NCBI RefSeq assembly: GCF_016918935.1
Contig: NZ_JAFFOB010000005.1
Coordinates: 124,001-188,000, forward strand
Length of the DNA stretch: 64,000 nt
From: Roseitranquillus sediminis
Lineage (GTDB): Bacteria; Pseudomonadota; Alphaproteobacteria; Rhodobacterales; Rhodobacteraceae
Direction: 5' to 3'
The translations under genes were made by a program, and so were the position numbers. Under the pieces are notes generated by a model. That model did not search any database. It saw only the letters and a list, made by a program, of their open reading frames with translations, and was not told where the DNA came from. Positions 8,734 through 17,426 of this stretch are shown here, in pieces. Within the stretch, counting starts at the first letter, position 1, and each line of letters starts with the position of its first letter.

Positions 8734-8952
8734 ATGGGCATTGACAGGGAATCGGACGTCTCGGCGAATCTGCAGATCGGCCCGACGTCGCTGGGCATGG
8801 TCCGCATCTTCGTCGAGGCGGAGGGGATCGACCTGCCGCTCGACTTTGAGCCCGAAGAGGCCGATGAGATTGCCGAGGAGATCCGTGCCGCCGCCGCCCG
8901 CGCCCGCGACATCGGCAAGTCCGGTGGCAAGCCTAGGCGCGGGAAACGATGA
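8734..8952 (+). CDS. Small conserved acidic protein (DUF6324-like)
   Basis: 72 residues, starting MGIDRESDVSANLQIGPT with an acidic middle (DFEPEEADEIAEEI) and a basic tail. The composition and N-terminus match a short protein family conserved in Rhodobacterales, which I believe is DUF6324. Its 3' end overlaps the mmcB-like gene tail to tail by 20 bp. No catalytic motif is visible and no function is known. Confidence 0.65.
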   Translation: MGIDRESDVSANLQIGPTSLGMVRIFVEAEGIDLPLDFEPEEADEIAEEIRAAAARARDIGKSGGKPRRGKR

Positions 8953-9436
8953 GGGCAGGATCTCGCGCCGCGTGCCACCGCAGCGCCGCGTGGCGCGCGA
9001 ACTTGCGCAGTACCGAACTCCGCCGCGAAGGCGCAAGCCGCGCCTCCTCGGGCATCCGCACGATCTCGGCGTCGTAAGCGTCGGCAACGATAAGTCCCGT
9101 GCCCTCGGGCAGGAGATCGATCGGAAAGTCCGCCTCCACGGCCCAGAAGTAGCGGTCGCACCATTCGAGATAGCCCTGCCACTTGCGGTCGGAGGCAAAG
9201 TCGGCGCGCGATGACTTGCACTCGATCACCCAGATCTCGCCCTTCGGCCCCATTGCCATCACGTCGACTCGCAAACCCGGTGCGGGTACCAACTCCTCGA
9301 CCGTCACGAAATCCCGGTCGAGCAGATGACGGCACACGCCACGAGCCAGAAGCTGCCCCGGTTTTGGCAGGGCCGGAAAAAGATCGTCGGGCATGGCGTC
9401 CATGGTGAACGCAACGCGAACCTGGCGCAAGCGCAT
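8933..9436 (-). CDS. mmcB: MmcB-family putative DNA repair protein
   Basis: 167 residues. Matches the alphaproteobacterial MmcB family, a small PD-(D/E)XK-like nuclease fold linked in Caulobacter to mitomycin C tolerance and the SOS response. The core shows DVMAMGPKGEIWVIECKSSRADF followed by SD-KWQGYLEWCDRYFWAV, the Asp and Glu-x-Lys arranged as in PD-(D/E)XK enzymes. The start is uncertain: ATGs at 9436 and 9403 both lack an obvious ribosome-binding site. The 230-bp spacer upstream (9437-9666) shows no convincing gene. Confidence 0.82.
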   Translation of the reverse strand: MRLRQVRVAFTMDAMPDDLFPALPKPGQLLARGVCRHLLDRDFVTVEELVPAPGLRVDVMAMGPKGEIWVIECKSSRADFASDRKWQGYLEWCDRYFWAVEADFPIDLLPEGTGLIVADAYDAEIVRMPEEARLAPSRRSSVLRKFARHAALRWHAARDPALIVSRA

Positions 9437-9666
9437 TGAAAGGTGCTGCGGCGCTTGCCGGCGCGCTCCGTTCCACCTATCTGCTGTGCGTGGCGGGCAC
9501 TGCCCTTCCCGTGCAGGGTCAAATTCCGGTGGCCTTACTCAATTCCGAGGGAGTTGGCTCTGTCCGGATCCTGGTCCGGTTACCCAACGCCCACCTGTGA
9601 AAACAGGTCCTCGGGAATTAGTCGCCCCACGTTTGCGGCGGTCCCGCCACGATACCGCCAAACGGG

Positions 9667-10911
9667 CTAATCTCGGGGCTCGTCCCACCCTGTCGTATCG
9701 ATCAGCGCGCGCACCGGGCAGTGATCCGAGATCTCGGAGAAAGGGGTGCCCTGACAGGTGCTGCGCAAGATCCGCGCGTCGCTGATCCAGTCGGACCGGA
9801 CGTTTCTCGAATAGAGCAAGTGGTCGGTCCAGACCCGGTGGCGCGTCTCCTCGAAGATCGGATCGGGAAACTCCACCGTCCAGAGATCTTCGAACGTCGG
9901 GGCACTATCGCCCTGGAGCGCGTCGAAGAGCGCGTTGCCCAGGATCAGGTCCGGCCGCCAGATCGAGCCCATCATTTCCTGCACCCCGCTATTGCGGAGC
10001 TGCATCTCGGCCAAGCCGAAGCCGGGGCCTTCGTTGATGCCGCCGCAGACGATCAGCGGGATGTCCCGCGTCGCCGCATGCGCCAGGTACATGTCGATGA
10101 AGCGCCGGCGGAGATGTCGGCAGAGGGCCAGCAGGCGCGCGCGGTGCGCTTCGGCGATCTGCCACCAGCGTGACCACTCGATTGCGCCGAAGATGCCCTT
10201 GCTCTTGAGGTGCAGGCCCAGCAAGCGGATCGGCGCGCCCACGTTCGGGCGGACCTCGACGTAGAGCGGCCGCCGCTCGAATCGGAACCATTCGGTGATC
10301 TGCTCGCGCCCGAAGTCGAGGAAGAAGGGCTCGGTAGCCTCGTGCAGATCGCCGATCGCAGGCGATTCGACCTCGAACGGCACGAGCGGCACCGTGGCCA
10401 GGCGGCCGGTGTCCGTCCGCACCGCGATCCCGACGCACTGCGACGAATCGAGCGTTGGCCCGCCGGGACTGCTGGGAAAGCGGGAGCGTTGCACGTGGCA
10501 CTCCCAAACCCCGCCTGAGACCGTGTTCATGAGAAGCTGCAGCTTCTCCGTGTCCGACGGCCCCTCCATCACCACGATAACGTCGGGATCAAGATCGCTG
10601 AGGCCACGCGCGATCAGGTCAAGCCGCTCGCTCACCGTCGGCAGGTCGTTCCGGCCCCGGGGGCTGGGGCCGCGGACGCGCATGTCGCCGGGCTTGAGCA
10701 CCGGCGTGCCATCGGCGGCGCGGGCGAAGAGGTCCTGGAGCCAGTGCATGTTCCAGACGACGACGCACAGACCGACCCGCGAGCGTTGCTCGTCTTTGGG
10801 CGCTTGCTGGCGCCAGTGCTGCGTGATGTAGCCGCCCGATCCGAATCCGGTTTCCGGCCGGTTCCAGACCGGCAACCCCGCGCGTCGGTCGGGTGGTCCA
10901 AGGCCCTTCAT
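9667..10911 (-). CDS. Endonuclease/exonuclease/phosphatase-fold protein
   Basis: 414 residues without signal peptide or membrane segment. The EEP (DNase I-like) fold shows as VVVWNMHW, the metal-binding Glu in VIVVMEGPSD, RLLGLHLKSKG, VCGGINEGPG in place of the usual GDFN-type loop, and the C-terminal catalytic SDHCPV. The start has GGGAGA six bases before the ATG. EEP proteins cleave phosphodiesters or phosphate monoesters of nucleic acids, inositides or sphingolipids; the substrate here is not predictable. It stands alone between mmcB and nusB. Confidence 0.82.
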   Translation of the reverse strand: MKGLGPPDRRAGLPVWNRPETGFGSGGYITQHWRQQAPKDEQRSRVGLCVVVWNMHWLQDLFARAADGTPVLKPGDMRVRGPSPRGRNDLPTVSERLDLIARGLSDLDPDVIVVMEGPSDTEKLQLLMNTVSGGVWECHVQRSRFPSSPGGPTLDSSQCVGIAVRTDTGRLATVPLVPFEVESPAIGDLHEATEPFFLDFGREQITEWFRFERRPLYVEVRPNVGAPIRLLGLHLKSKGIFGAIEWSRWWQIAEAHRARLLALCRHLRRRFIDMYLAHAATRDIPLIVCGGINEGPGFGLAEMQLRNSGVQEMMGSIWRPDLILGNALFDALQGDSAPTFEDLWTVEFPDPIFEETRHRVWTDHLLYSRNVRSDWISDARILRSTCQGTPFSEISDHCPVRALIDTTGWDEPRD

Positions 10912-10990
10912 ATTCTCCCTCGCACATTCAGGGAGATCAGGCTGCGCCGTCTACCTTACCAGCGGACGAAACGACCGCACGGTCATGGAA

Positions 10991-11446
10991 TTAGAACGAG
11001 TCCGGCCGCGCCTCGCGCGCCATGTGATCGAGCACGGCGTTCACCAGTCGCGGTTCCCGTCCACCGGGAAAGAAGGCGCGCGCGACATCGACGAACTCGT
11101 TGATCACGACCTTCGGCGGCGTATCGCCTCCGGTGAGCTCGGCGCCGGCGGCTCGGAAGAGCGCGCGCAGCGTCGGATCGATCCGCGCGATCGGCCACTT
11201 CGCCACCAGGGCCCGGTCAGTCATCTGGTCAATCATCGCCTGCCGCTCGACCGCACCCTCCATAAGTGCGCGGAAGAGGTCCACATCGCCCTCCGCCATC
11301 TCGTCATCGTCGTAGCGGGCGCCGAAGCGGTGAGACTCGAACTCCCGCCGCACCTTGTCCACGCCCTCGCCCGCGGCCTCCATCTGGAACAGCGCCTGCA
11401 CCGAATAGAGGCGCGCGGCCGACTTCATCTGCCTGCGACGGTTCAT
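10991..11446 (-). CDS. nusB: Transcription antitermination factor NusB
   Basis: 151 residues. Binds boxA RNA with NusE and supports antitermination of rRNA operons. All-helical, with family marks SAARLYSVQALFQME near the start, LFRALMEGAVER in the middle and INEFVDVARAFFPG near the end. The ATG overlaps the ribH stop by ATGA (11443-11446). It is last in the nrdR-ribD-ribE-X-ribBX-ribH-nusB operon; ribH-nusB coupling is widespread in Proteobacteria. Confidence 0.94.
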   Translation of the reverse strand: MNRRRQMKSAARLYSVQALFQMEAAGEGVDKVRREFESHRFGARYDDDEMAEGDVDLFRALMEGAVERQAMIDQMTDRALVAKWPIARIDPTLRALFRAAGAELTGGDTPPKVVINEFVDVARAFFPGGREPRLVNAVLDHMAREARPDSF

Positions 11447-11955
11447 GCTTCGGCCTCGCCCGTAAGGAAGCCGATGCCTGTCGGCCTGCGCGCCAGACGC
11501 CGCGACAGCGCGACGAGATGCAGGGCCGCCGCGGCCGCGCCGCCGCCCTTGTCCTGACTTGCGGGATCGGCACGCACGACTGCCTGCTGATGGTTCTCTA
11601 CCGTCAGGATGCCGTTGCCGATGCATAGACCGTCGAGCCCAAGCAACGTCAGCCCGCGCGAGGAGTCGGCGCAGACTGTCTCGTAGTGCGTTGTTTCTCC
11701 CCGGATGACGCACCCCAGCGCCACGTAGCCGTCAAAGTCGGCCTGCCGGTGGGCAAGCCGCACCGCCGTCGGGACCTCCAGCGCGCCGGGCACCTCGACC
11801 GTCTCATGCTCCGCGCCGACGCGGTCGAGCGTCGCTCGCGCACCCTCGAGCAGCGCGTCGGCGATGTCGCGGTAGAACGGCGCGATCACGATGAGCACGC
11901 GGACCGGCGCATCGAACTCGGGCAGCGGCATGACGTAGTGCGACGGTCCGGCCAT
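11443..11955 (-). CDS. ribH: 6,7-dimethyl-8-ribityllumazine synthase
   Basis: 170 residues. Condenses the pyrimidine intermediate with dihydroxybutanone 4-phosphate to lumazine, the penultimate step of riboflavin synthesis. Visible family motifs are VEVPGALEVP, ALGCVIRGETTHYE and GNGILTVENHQQA. GGAG lies five bases before the ATG at 11955. It follows the ribBX stop by 2 bp and overlaps nusB by 4 bp, so translation is probably coupled. Confidence 0.95.
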   Translation of the reverse strand: MAGPSHYVMPLPEFDAPVRVLIVIAPFYRDIADALLEGARATLDRVGAEHETVEVPGALEVPTAVRLAHRQADFDGYVALGCVIRGETTHYETVCADSSRGLTLLGLDGLCIGNGILTVENHQQAVVRADPASQDKGGGAAAAALHLVALSRRLARRPTGIGFLTGEAEA

Positions 11956-11957
11956 GG

Positions 11958-13070
11958 TCACTCCAGCGGTATCGAGCGGGTACCAGCGATCGAAAGGCCA
12001 TAAGCTTCGAGCCCGACCACCTTTGGCAAAGGAGAATTGGTCAGAAGCACCAAGCGCGAGAGGCCGAGCGTCGACAGGATTTGAGCCCCGAGACCGTACT
12101 GCCTGAGTGTATGCGGCGAGACGGTGTCCTCGAGCGCCAGCTTCATGTGCAGGTCGCGCAGCAGAACGAGCACGCCGCGTCCCTCCTCTGCGATGAGGCG
12201 CATGGCCTGCCCGAATTCGCCGGTTCGACCTGCGCCGCCGGTGCCGACGATGTCGAGCAGCGGGTCGAGAGCGTGCATCCGCACCAGCACCGGCGCGTCG
12301 CGGGAGATGTCGCCCTTGATGAGGGCGATGTGCTCCGCGCCCTGCGTCTGGTCGATGAAGACGCGCATCGTCCACTCGCCGCCGAAGCCTGAGGTGATCG
12401 TCCGCACCTCGCGCTCACGCACGAGATTGTCGTAGCGCCGGCGGTAGGCGATGAGGTCGGCGATGCTGCCGATCTTGAGGTTGTGGCGCTGCGCAAAGCT
12501 CACGAGGTCGGGCAGGCGCGCCATCGACCCGTCCTCGTTCATGATCTCGCAGATCACGCCGGAGGCGTTCAGGCCCGCCAGGCGCGCCACATCCACCGCG
12601 GCTTCGGTGTGGCCCGCACGGACCAGCACGCCACCCTCGCGGGCGCGGAGTGGAAAGACGTGGCCCGGCGTGGCGATGTCGGCGGCGCCCTTCGATGCAT
12701 CGATGGCCACGGCGATGGTGCGCGCGCGGTCGTGCGCCGATATTCCCGTCGTGACGCCCTCCCGCGCCTCAATCGAGACAGTGAAGGCGGTCTCGTGCCG
12801 CGAGGAGTTGTAGCTCGACATCAGCGGCAGGCCGAGCGCATCGATCCGCGTGCCGGGCAGCGCAAGGCAGATCAGGCCGCGACCGTGCGTCGCCATGAAG
12901 TTGATCGCCTCCGGCGTCGCCATCTGCGCGGGGATCACGAGATCGCCCTCGTTCTCGCGGTCCTCATGATCGACGAGGATGAACATGCGGCCATTGCGCG
13001 CGTCCTCGATCACCTCTTCGACAGAGGATATCGCTTCGGACCAGTTCATGTCGTTCATCGCTTGGCCCAT
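11958..13070 (-). CDS. ribBX: RibBX: DHBP synthase with degenerate GTP cyclohydrolase II domain
   Basis: 370 residues. The N-terminal half (about 15-215) is a complete 3,4-dihydroxy-2-butanone 4-phosphate synthase with [19 protein letters not shown] and the substrate loop containing RAGHTEA. The C-terminal half has the GTP cyclohydrolase II fold ([18 protein letters not shown]) but the segment that should hold three zinc cysteines reads [11 protein letters not shown] and contains none; there is no Cys in the whole half. This is the RibBX variant known from Proteobacteria, so the GTP cyclohydrolase step must be encoded elsewhere. No clear ribosome-binding site marks the start; ATGs at 13058 and 13049 are alternatives. 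Confidence 0.92.
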   Translation of the reverse strand: MGQAMNDMNWSEAISSVEEVIEDARNGRMFILVDHEDRENEGDLVIPAQMATPEAINFMATHGRGLICLALPGTRIDALGLPLMSSYNSSRHETAFTVSIEAREGVTTGISAHDRARTIAVAIDASKGAADIATPGHVFPLRAREGGVLVRAGHTEAAVDVARLAGLNASGVICEIMNEDGSMARLPDLVSFAQRHNLKIGSIADLIAYRRRYDNLVREREVRTITSGFGGEWTMRVFIDQTQGAEHIALIKGDISRDAPVLVRMHALDPLLDIVGTGGAGRTGEFGQAMRLIAEEGRGVLVLLRDLHMKLALEDTVSPHTLRQYGLGAQILSTLGLSRLVLLTNSPLPKVVGLEAYGLSIAGTRSIPLE

Positions 13071-13139
13071 GCCGTCAACATCCGGCGCCCGCCTTAGCCT
13101 CGGTTCCGCTGGAAGGCCAGAGCCGCCGTGGCGTTCGCC

Positions 13140-13682
13140 TCAGGGCATGAACACCCGGCTCTCGGGCAGGAAGGCGGCCAGCCGCGCCGCCTCGGCCCAC
13201 GCTCGCTCGTAGTTCGCCGCCCCGATCAGCACCACTCCGTCCGCCGGAAATGCGGCCGAAGCGGCGAGGACCGCCGCACGCGCCTCCGCCCAGCGCGCCA
13301 GCGGCGCCGGCGCTGCGGCCGCGTCTAGCCCCAGCCGGCGCGCCACCTCCTCCGCCCGGTGCGGCGATTGCGCCAGGACCATCGTCCCGCAGTCCCGGAT
13401 CGCGGCAAGATGCGCAGCCCGCTCCGGCGGCGGCACATCCTTTCGCTCCATCCTGAGGGCGTTCGTCGAAAACAACAGCGCCACGACGTCGCGCCCCGTG
13501 CTCGCCCGGATACCGGCATAGGTGCGATAGTCGAGCCCGAGCTCCGCGGCCCGGGCAACACGGCGGCGCACGACCTCGAGCGGCATCCGCGGCAGTAGCG
13601 CCGCCCGCGCGCGCCCCCAGCAATGTCTCTGCCAGCCGACGCCGCCGAGCGGTGGGCCGCCGTTGTGCCCGAAGGCGCTCAC
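13140..13682 (-). CDS. Conserved protein of unknown function in the riboflavin operon
   Basis: 180 residues starting at a GTG that overlaps the ribE stop as GTGA (13679-13682). The N-terminus reads SAFGHNGGPPLGG, a short motif recurring at the start of many small alphaproteobacterial proteins. It is followed by an Arg-rich helical segment (MPLEVVRRRVARAAELGLDYRTYAGIR is the core region, about residues 31-57) and an alpha/beta-like C-terminal half with VVALLFSTNALR and GVVLIGAANYER. No known catalytic motif is visible. Tight coupling between ribE and ribBX suggests a role near flavin supply, but that is inference. Confidence 0.75.
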   Translation of the reverse strand: MSAFGHNGGPPLGGVGWQRHCWGRARAALLPRMPLEVVRRRVARAAELGLDYRTYAGIRASTGRDVVALLFSTNALRMERKDVPPPERAAHLAAIRDCGTMVLAQSPHRAEEVARRLGLDAAAAPAPLARWAEARAAVLAASAAFPADGVVLIGAANYERAWAEAARLAAFLPESRVFMP

Positions 13683-14278
13683 GCGGCGAACTCGCGCAGC
13701 CGGGCGACGTAGCGGGCAAGCGTGTCGATCTCGACGTTGACCGGATCGCCTTCGGCAGCATCGCCCCAGGTGGTGACGAGCTTGGTGTGCGGAATGATGT
13801 TCACGCCGAAGCGGCGCCCGTCGACCTCGTTCACCGTGAGGGAGGTGCCGTTGAGCGCGACCGAGCCCTTGGGAGCGATGTAGCGCGCAAGTTCGTCCGG
13901 CACCTCGAAGGTCATGCGGGTGCTGTCCCCCTCGTCCCGCAACGAGACGAGCCGCGCGAGCCCGTCGACGTGCCCCGAGACGATGTGCCCGCCGAGTTCG
14001 TCTCCCACCCTCAACGAGCGCTCCAGGTTGATCCGGCTCCCGTCGCGCCAGCGACCGAGATTCGAGCGGCCAAGCGTCTCGGCCGAGACCTGCACGTCGA
14101 ACCAGGGCTGAGGCTCGGTGCCGGTCTCGACGACCGTCAGACAGACGCCGTCGCAACAGATTGACGCGCCGATATCGACGTTCGTGACGTCATAGGATGT
14201 GGCGATCCTGGCGCGGGTGTCACCCTGCCGCTCGATCGCCCTGATGGTTCCAATGTCGGTAACGATGCCCGTGAACAT
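13679..14278 (-). CDS. ribE: Riboflavin synthase, alpha chain
   Basis: 199 residues. Dismutates two lumazine molecules into riboflavin. It has the typical tandem lumazine-binding barrels: MFTGIVTDIGTI opens the first with GASICCDGVCLTV, and the second has GGHIVSGHVDG and GSVALNGTSLTVNEV. Length is normal for the family. It starts 54 bp after the ribD stop and overlaps the next gene by 4 bp. Confidence 0.95.
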   Translation of the reverse strand: MFTGIVTDIGTIRAIERQGDTRARIATSYDVTNVDIGASICCDGVCLTVVETGTEPQPWFDVQVSAETLGRSNLGRWRDGSRINLERSLRVGDELGGHIVSGHVDGLARLVSLRDEGDSTRMTFEVPDELARYIAPKGSVALNGTSLTVNEVDGRRFGVNIIPHTKLVTTWGDAAEGDPVNVEIDTLARYVARLREFAA

Positions 14279-14332
14279 GCCGCTCCCCGTCTCTATCCGA
14301 GGTAGCCGTGCACCGGGACGAGAGCAAGCCTT

Positions 14333-15421
14333 TCAGGTGCGCTCCCAGACCTGCATCACATCCCCGCCGACCTGTCGCGCGTCCTGGAGATGAAATCGCT
14401 CCGCATCCGCCATGCGCGTGAGGCCCAGTGCACCCACCGACGGGCGCGCATCCGCCCCGAGCGTCAGGCCCGCGGAGAAGACGACCAGCCGGTCCACGAG
14501 GCCGGCCGTGATAAGCGAGGCCGCGAGCCGGCCGCCGCCCTCGCAGAGCACCCGCGTCAGCCCGGCGCGGCCCAGCGCTGCCAGCGCGGCTGCGGCGTCC
14601 ACCTGCCCGTCGCGCTCGGCCACCGGCAGCAGCGTCGCCCGCGCCAGCCAGAAATCGCGCGCCTCGTCCGCCGTCTGGCCGTGCACGAGCCAGAGCGGCC
14701 CGGCCTCACCCGGACGCTCCAGCCGCCCGGCCCGTGGCAGGTCGAGGGCGCGCGAGATGACGACGCGCACCGGCTGCCGCACCGCGCCCAGATCCCTGAC
14801 GTTCAGCGCCGGGTCGTCGGCGCGGGCGGTGCCGCCGCCGACCATGACCGCATCGTGCTCCAGCCGCAGCGCGTGAACCACCCGCCGCGCCTCGGCGCCG
14901 GTAATCCATCGGCTCTCGCCGGAGGCTGTCGCGATCCGCCCGTCGATGCTGGCGGCGAGCTTCAGCGTCACCAAAGGCCGCCCGACCGCGACACGCGTCA
15001 GAAAGCCGGCATGGTCGCGCCTCGCCTCGGCCTCGCGGATGCCGGTGCAGACCGCGACTCCCGCCTCTCGCAATCGCGCATGACCTTGCCCCGCCACCCG
15101 CGGGTCCGGATCTTCCATCGCCGTCACCACCCGCCGGACCCCGGCCGCGACCAGAGCATCGGCGCAAGGCGGCGTCCTGCCGTAGTGGGCACAGGGCTCG
15201 AGCGTGACGTAAGCTGTGGAATCTCGGGCGGCGTCTCGCGCGGCTGCAAGCGCCACCGTCTCGCCATGCGGCCGTCCGCCGGGGGCGGTCCAGCCGCGGC
15301 CGACCACCAGCCCCTCCCTGACGAGAACGCATCCGACCGCGGGGTTGGGCCAGACGCGCCCCAGCCCGCGCCGCCCCAGGGAAAGGGCGTGCGCCATGTG
15401 GCGATCGTCGGTAGGCGTCAC
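14333..15421 (-). CDS. ribD: Bifunctional riboflavin deaminase/reductase
   Basis: 362 residues. The N-terminal deaminase carries the zinc site HGET and [11 protein letters not shown]; the C-terminal reductase shows [13 protein letters not shown] and the [11 protein letters not shown] cofactor loop. Together they carry out the deamination and side-chain reduction steps. The GTG at 15421 overlaps the nrdR stop (GTGA); an in-frame ATG at 15397 would remove eight residues but lose the coupling. Confidence 0.94.
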   Translation of the reverse strand: MTPTDDRHMAHALSLGRRGLGRVWPNPAVGCVLVREGLVVGRGWTAPGGRPHGETVALAAARDAARDSTAYVTLEPCAHYGRTPPCADALVAAGVRRVVTAMEDPDPRVAGQGHARLREAGVAVCTGIREAEARRDHAGFLTRVAVGRPLVTLKLAASIDGRIATASGESRWITGAEARRVVHALRLEHDAVMVGGGTARADDPALNVRDLGAVRQPVRVVISRALDLPRAGRLERPGEAGPLWLVHGQTADEARDFWLARATLLPVAERDGQVDAAAALAALGRAGLTRVLCEGGGRLAASLITAGLVDRLVVFSAGLTLGADARPSVGALGLTRMADAERFHLQDARQVGGDVMQVWERT

Positions 15422-15879
15422 TCCGGCGTTTGCGGCCGCAGCTCGCTGACGAAGCGGTCGAAGTCGTCCGCGGCCTGGAAGTTCTTGTAGACGCTGGCGA
15501 AGCGCACGTAGGCGACGGTGTCGATCCGGGCCAGCGTCTCCATGACGATCTCGCCGATCGCCTTCGAGGGGATGTCGGTCTCGCCCATGCTCTCGAGCCG
15601 CCGCACGATGCCGGAGATCATCTGGTCCATCCGCTCGTGCTCGATCGGCCGCTTCTGCAGAGCGATGCGGATCGACCGCTCCAGCTTGTCCCGGTCGAAG
15701 TCCTCGCGCCGGCCGTTCGACTTGATGACGACGAGGTCGCGCAGCTGCACCCGCTCATAGGTCGTGAACCGCCCCCCACAGGCGGGGCAGAAGCGGCGGC
15801 GACGGATGGCGACGTGATCCTCTGCGGGACGCGAATCCTTCACCTGCGTGTCGGTGTTCCCGCAAAACGGACAGCGCAT
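15418..15879 (-). CDS. nrdR: Transcriptional repressor NrdR
   Basis: 153 residues. Zinc-finger plus ATP-cone repressor of ribonucleotide reductase genes. The N-terminal ribbon has two CxxC pairs ([13 protein letters not shown] and [13 protein letters not shown]); the ATP-cone begins [17 protein letters not shown]. It is first in the riboflavin operon, the usual alphaproteobacterial arrangement. No FMN riboswitch is recognisable upstream, so control of the rib genes here is probably not flavin-riboswitch based. Confidence 0.95.
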   Translation of the reverse strand: MRCPFCGNTDTQVKDSRPAEDHVAIRRRRFCPACGGRFTTYERVQLRDLVVIKSNGRREDFDRDKLERSIRIALQKRPIEHERMDQMISGIVRRLESMGETDIPSKAIGEIVMETLARIDTVAYVRFASVYKNFQAADDFDRFVSELRPQTPE

Positions 15880-16023
15880 CGTCTCTCTCCCCGGCCGGTC
15901 GACCCCAGCACTATAGGGGCACCTCCATCGGTTGGGTAGCCCCTGCAGCGGCCCCGCAAGATGCAGAGGCCGAACCCGCGCGGACCGTTCGCGTTGTGAC
16001 AACAGATCCGAAGGAGACATGAC

Positions 16024-16692
16024 ATGGCACGGACCATCTTCATCACCGGCGCATCATCCGGTATCGGCGCGGCAACGGCACGCGCGGCCGTCGCCCAGGG
16101 CTGGCACGTTGGTCTCTTCGCGCGAAGCGAGGACAAGCTGCGGGCGCTGGCCGACGAACTGGGCGATGCCGCGAGCATCTTCGCCGGGGATGCGAGCCGC
16201 CTCGACGACCTGACGAACGCCGTCGATGCGCTGGCCGAACGCGGCGGCATCGACGCGGCCTTCGCCAATGCCGGCAAGGGTCTGTCGAAGCCCGGCACCG
16301 AGGCTGGCGACCCGGACGAGTGGCGGCAGATGGTCGACGTGAACGTGATGGGGGTGCTCTACACTGCCCGCGCGGCGCTGCCGCATCTGCGGCGCAGGAA
16401 GGGACACCTGGTGGTCACCGGCTCCGCCGCCGGACGCAGGCACATCTCGGGCTCGATCTACGGCGCCACCAAGTGGTTCGTGCACGGATATGCCGGCAAC
16501 CTGGCCGAGGAGATGCGCGAATGGGGCGGCCGATGCACCGTCGTGGCGCCGGGCATGGTGGATACCGCCTTCTTCGACACGCCGAAGCCGGAAAAGCTGC
16601 ACCCCGAGGATGTCGCCGCCGCCGTCATGCACGCGATCGAGGCGCCGGAGCGCGTCGGCGTGCGCGAGATCTTTCTCATGCCGCAGAACTAG
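16024..16692 (+). CDS. Short-chain dehydrogenase/reductase
   Basis: 222 residues, classical SDR. Cofactor motif TGASSGIG near residue 8, NAG motif (FANAGKG), and catalytic Ser and Tyr-x-x-x-Lys in SGSIYGATK. Arg in FARSED after the second strand suggests NADP(H) preference. GAAGGAGA precedes the start. The divergent neighbour is nrdR, with dodecin 68 bp downstream. The substrate is unknown. Confidence 0.9.
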   Translation: MARTIFITGASSGIGAATARAAVAQGWHVGLFARSEDKLRALADELGDAASIFAGDASRLDDLTNAVDALAERGGIDAAFANAGKGLSKPGTEAGDPDEWRQMVDVNVMGVLYTARAALPHLRRRKGHLVVTGSAAGRRHISGSIYGATKWFVHGYAGNLAEEMREWGGRCTVVAPGMVDTAFFDTPKPEKLHPEDVAAAVMHAIEAPERVGVREIFLMPQN

Positions 16693-16702
16693 GCCCCGCC
16701 TC

Positions 16703-16727
16703 GGAACAGCGACGCGTCTGGCAGGTT
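16703..16727 (+). promoter_or_regulatory. EcfG-like promoter upstream of dodecin
   Basis: GGAAC (16703-16707), 16-bp spacer, GGTT (16724-16727). The general stress sigma factor EcfG of Alphaproteobacteria recognises GGAAC-N16/17-cGTT, so this differs at one -10 base. Predicted start of transcription is about 25 bases before the dodecin ATG, leaving room for its GGAGGAG site. Inference from pattern. Confidence 0.45.
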
Positions 16728-16760
16728 GAGTCATTCCTTACCTTACGGAAGGAGGAGAAC

Positions 16761-16964
16761 ATGGCCGTTGGACGCGTAACGGAAATCAGTGCGACCTCTG
16801 AGACCAGTTTCGATGATGCCGTGAAGCAGGGCATCGACCGGGCGAACAAGACCCTCCGCAATCTGCAGAGCGCCTGGGTCAAGGACATGAACGTCTCTCT
16901 CGACGGCGGTACCATCAAGCACTACCGCGTGAACATGGAAGTGACCTTCCTGCTCGAGGACTAG
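16761..16964 (+). CDS. Dodecin, flavin-storage protein
   Basis: 67 residues. Dodecins form hollow dodecamers that bind flavins (FMN in bacteria) and buffer free flavin. The sequence has the normal one-helix, three-strand pattern: VGRVTEISATSETSFDDAV, the Trp of LQSAWVKDM that stacks on flavin, and HYRVNMEVTFLLED. A strong GGAGGAG site lies six bases before the ATG. It lies just beyond the riboflavin operon on the opposite strand. Its stop codon overlaps that of the convergent YjbQ gene (CTAG, 16961-16964). Confidence 0.93.
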   Translation: MAVGRVTEISATSETSFDDAVKQGIDRANKTLRNLQSAWVKDMNVSLDGGTIKHYRVNMEVTFLLED

Positions 16965-17371
16965 GTAGGCGTCAGCACCGCCGCCACTTCGCGGCGGTGC
17001 GCTCCGTCCCGATGCTCCGTGAGATAGATCCCCTGCCAGGTGCCGAGCAGGGGCCGGCCTTTTCTGACCGGGATTGACAGGCTGACCGGCAGCACCGCCG
17101 CCTTGATGTGCGCAGGCATGTCGTCCGCGCCTTCCGATCTGTGCGTGATGTAGCTCATTTCGGCCGTGTCCGCTCGTGGCGCAAAGCGACAGAGAAACGC
17201 GAGCAGGTCCCGCTGCACGGCGGGATCCGCGTTTTCCTGTATCAGCAGCGAGCACGATGTGTGCCGCACGAAGAGCGTCAACAGACCCTCGCCCCGCGCC
17301 CAGTCCGCCACTTCATTCGTGAAGTCGTAGAGCCCGGGCCCGCTCGTCTCGACAAAGAAGCTCGTCTGCAT
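16961..17371 (-). CDS. YjbQ family protein (UPF0047)
   Basis: 136 residues, full length for the family. Conserved marks are the HTSCSLLIQENADP segment, ITHRSEGADDMPAHIK and LGTWQGIYLTEHRD, which form a metal-like pocket of His, Glu and Asp. YjbQ proteins have weak thiamine phosphate synthase activity in vitro; their true role is unsettled. Ends overlapping the dodecin stop. Confidence 0.93.
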   Translation of the reverse strand: MQTSFFVETSGPGLYDFTNEVADWARGEGLLTLFVRHTSCSLLIQENADPAVQRDLLAFLCRFAPRADTAEMSYITHRSEGADDMPAHIKAAVLPVSLSIPVRKGRPLLGTWQGIYLTEHRDGAHRREVAAVLTPT

Positions 17372-17426
17372 CCGCTTCTCCCCTTATTCACGGAACCTGA
17401 TTTGGCGCCCGCACCTTTGTCTAGCG

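Noticed and set aside
9437-9666. 75-codon plus-strand ORF in the spacer before the EEP gene
   Set aside because: No ribosome-binding site or recognisable pattern; it looks like chance in GC-rich DNA.
15880-16023. FMN riboswitch before the riboflavin operon
   Set aside because: No RFN-type conserved segments were seen in the short nrdR leader.
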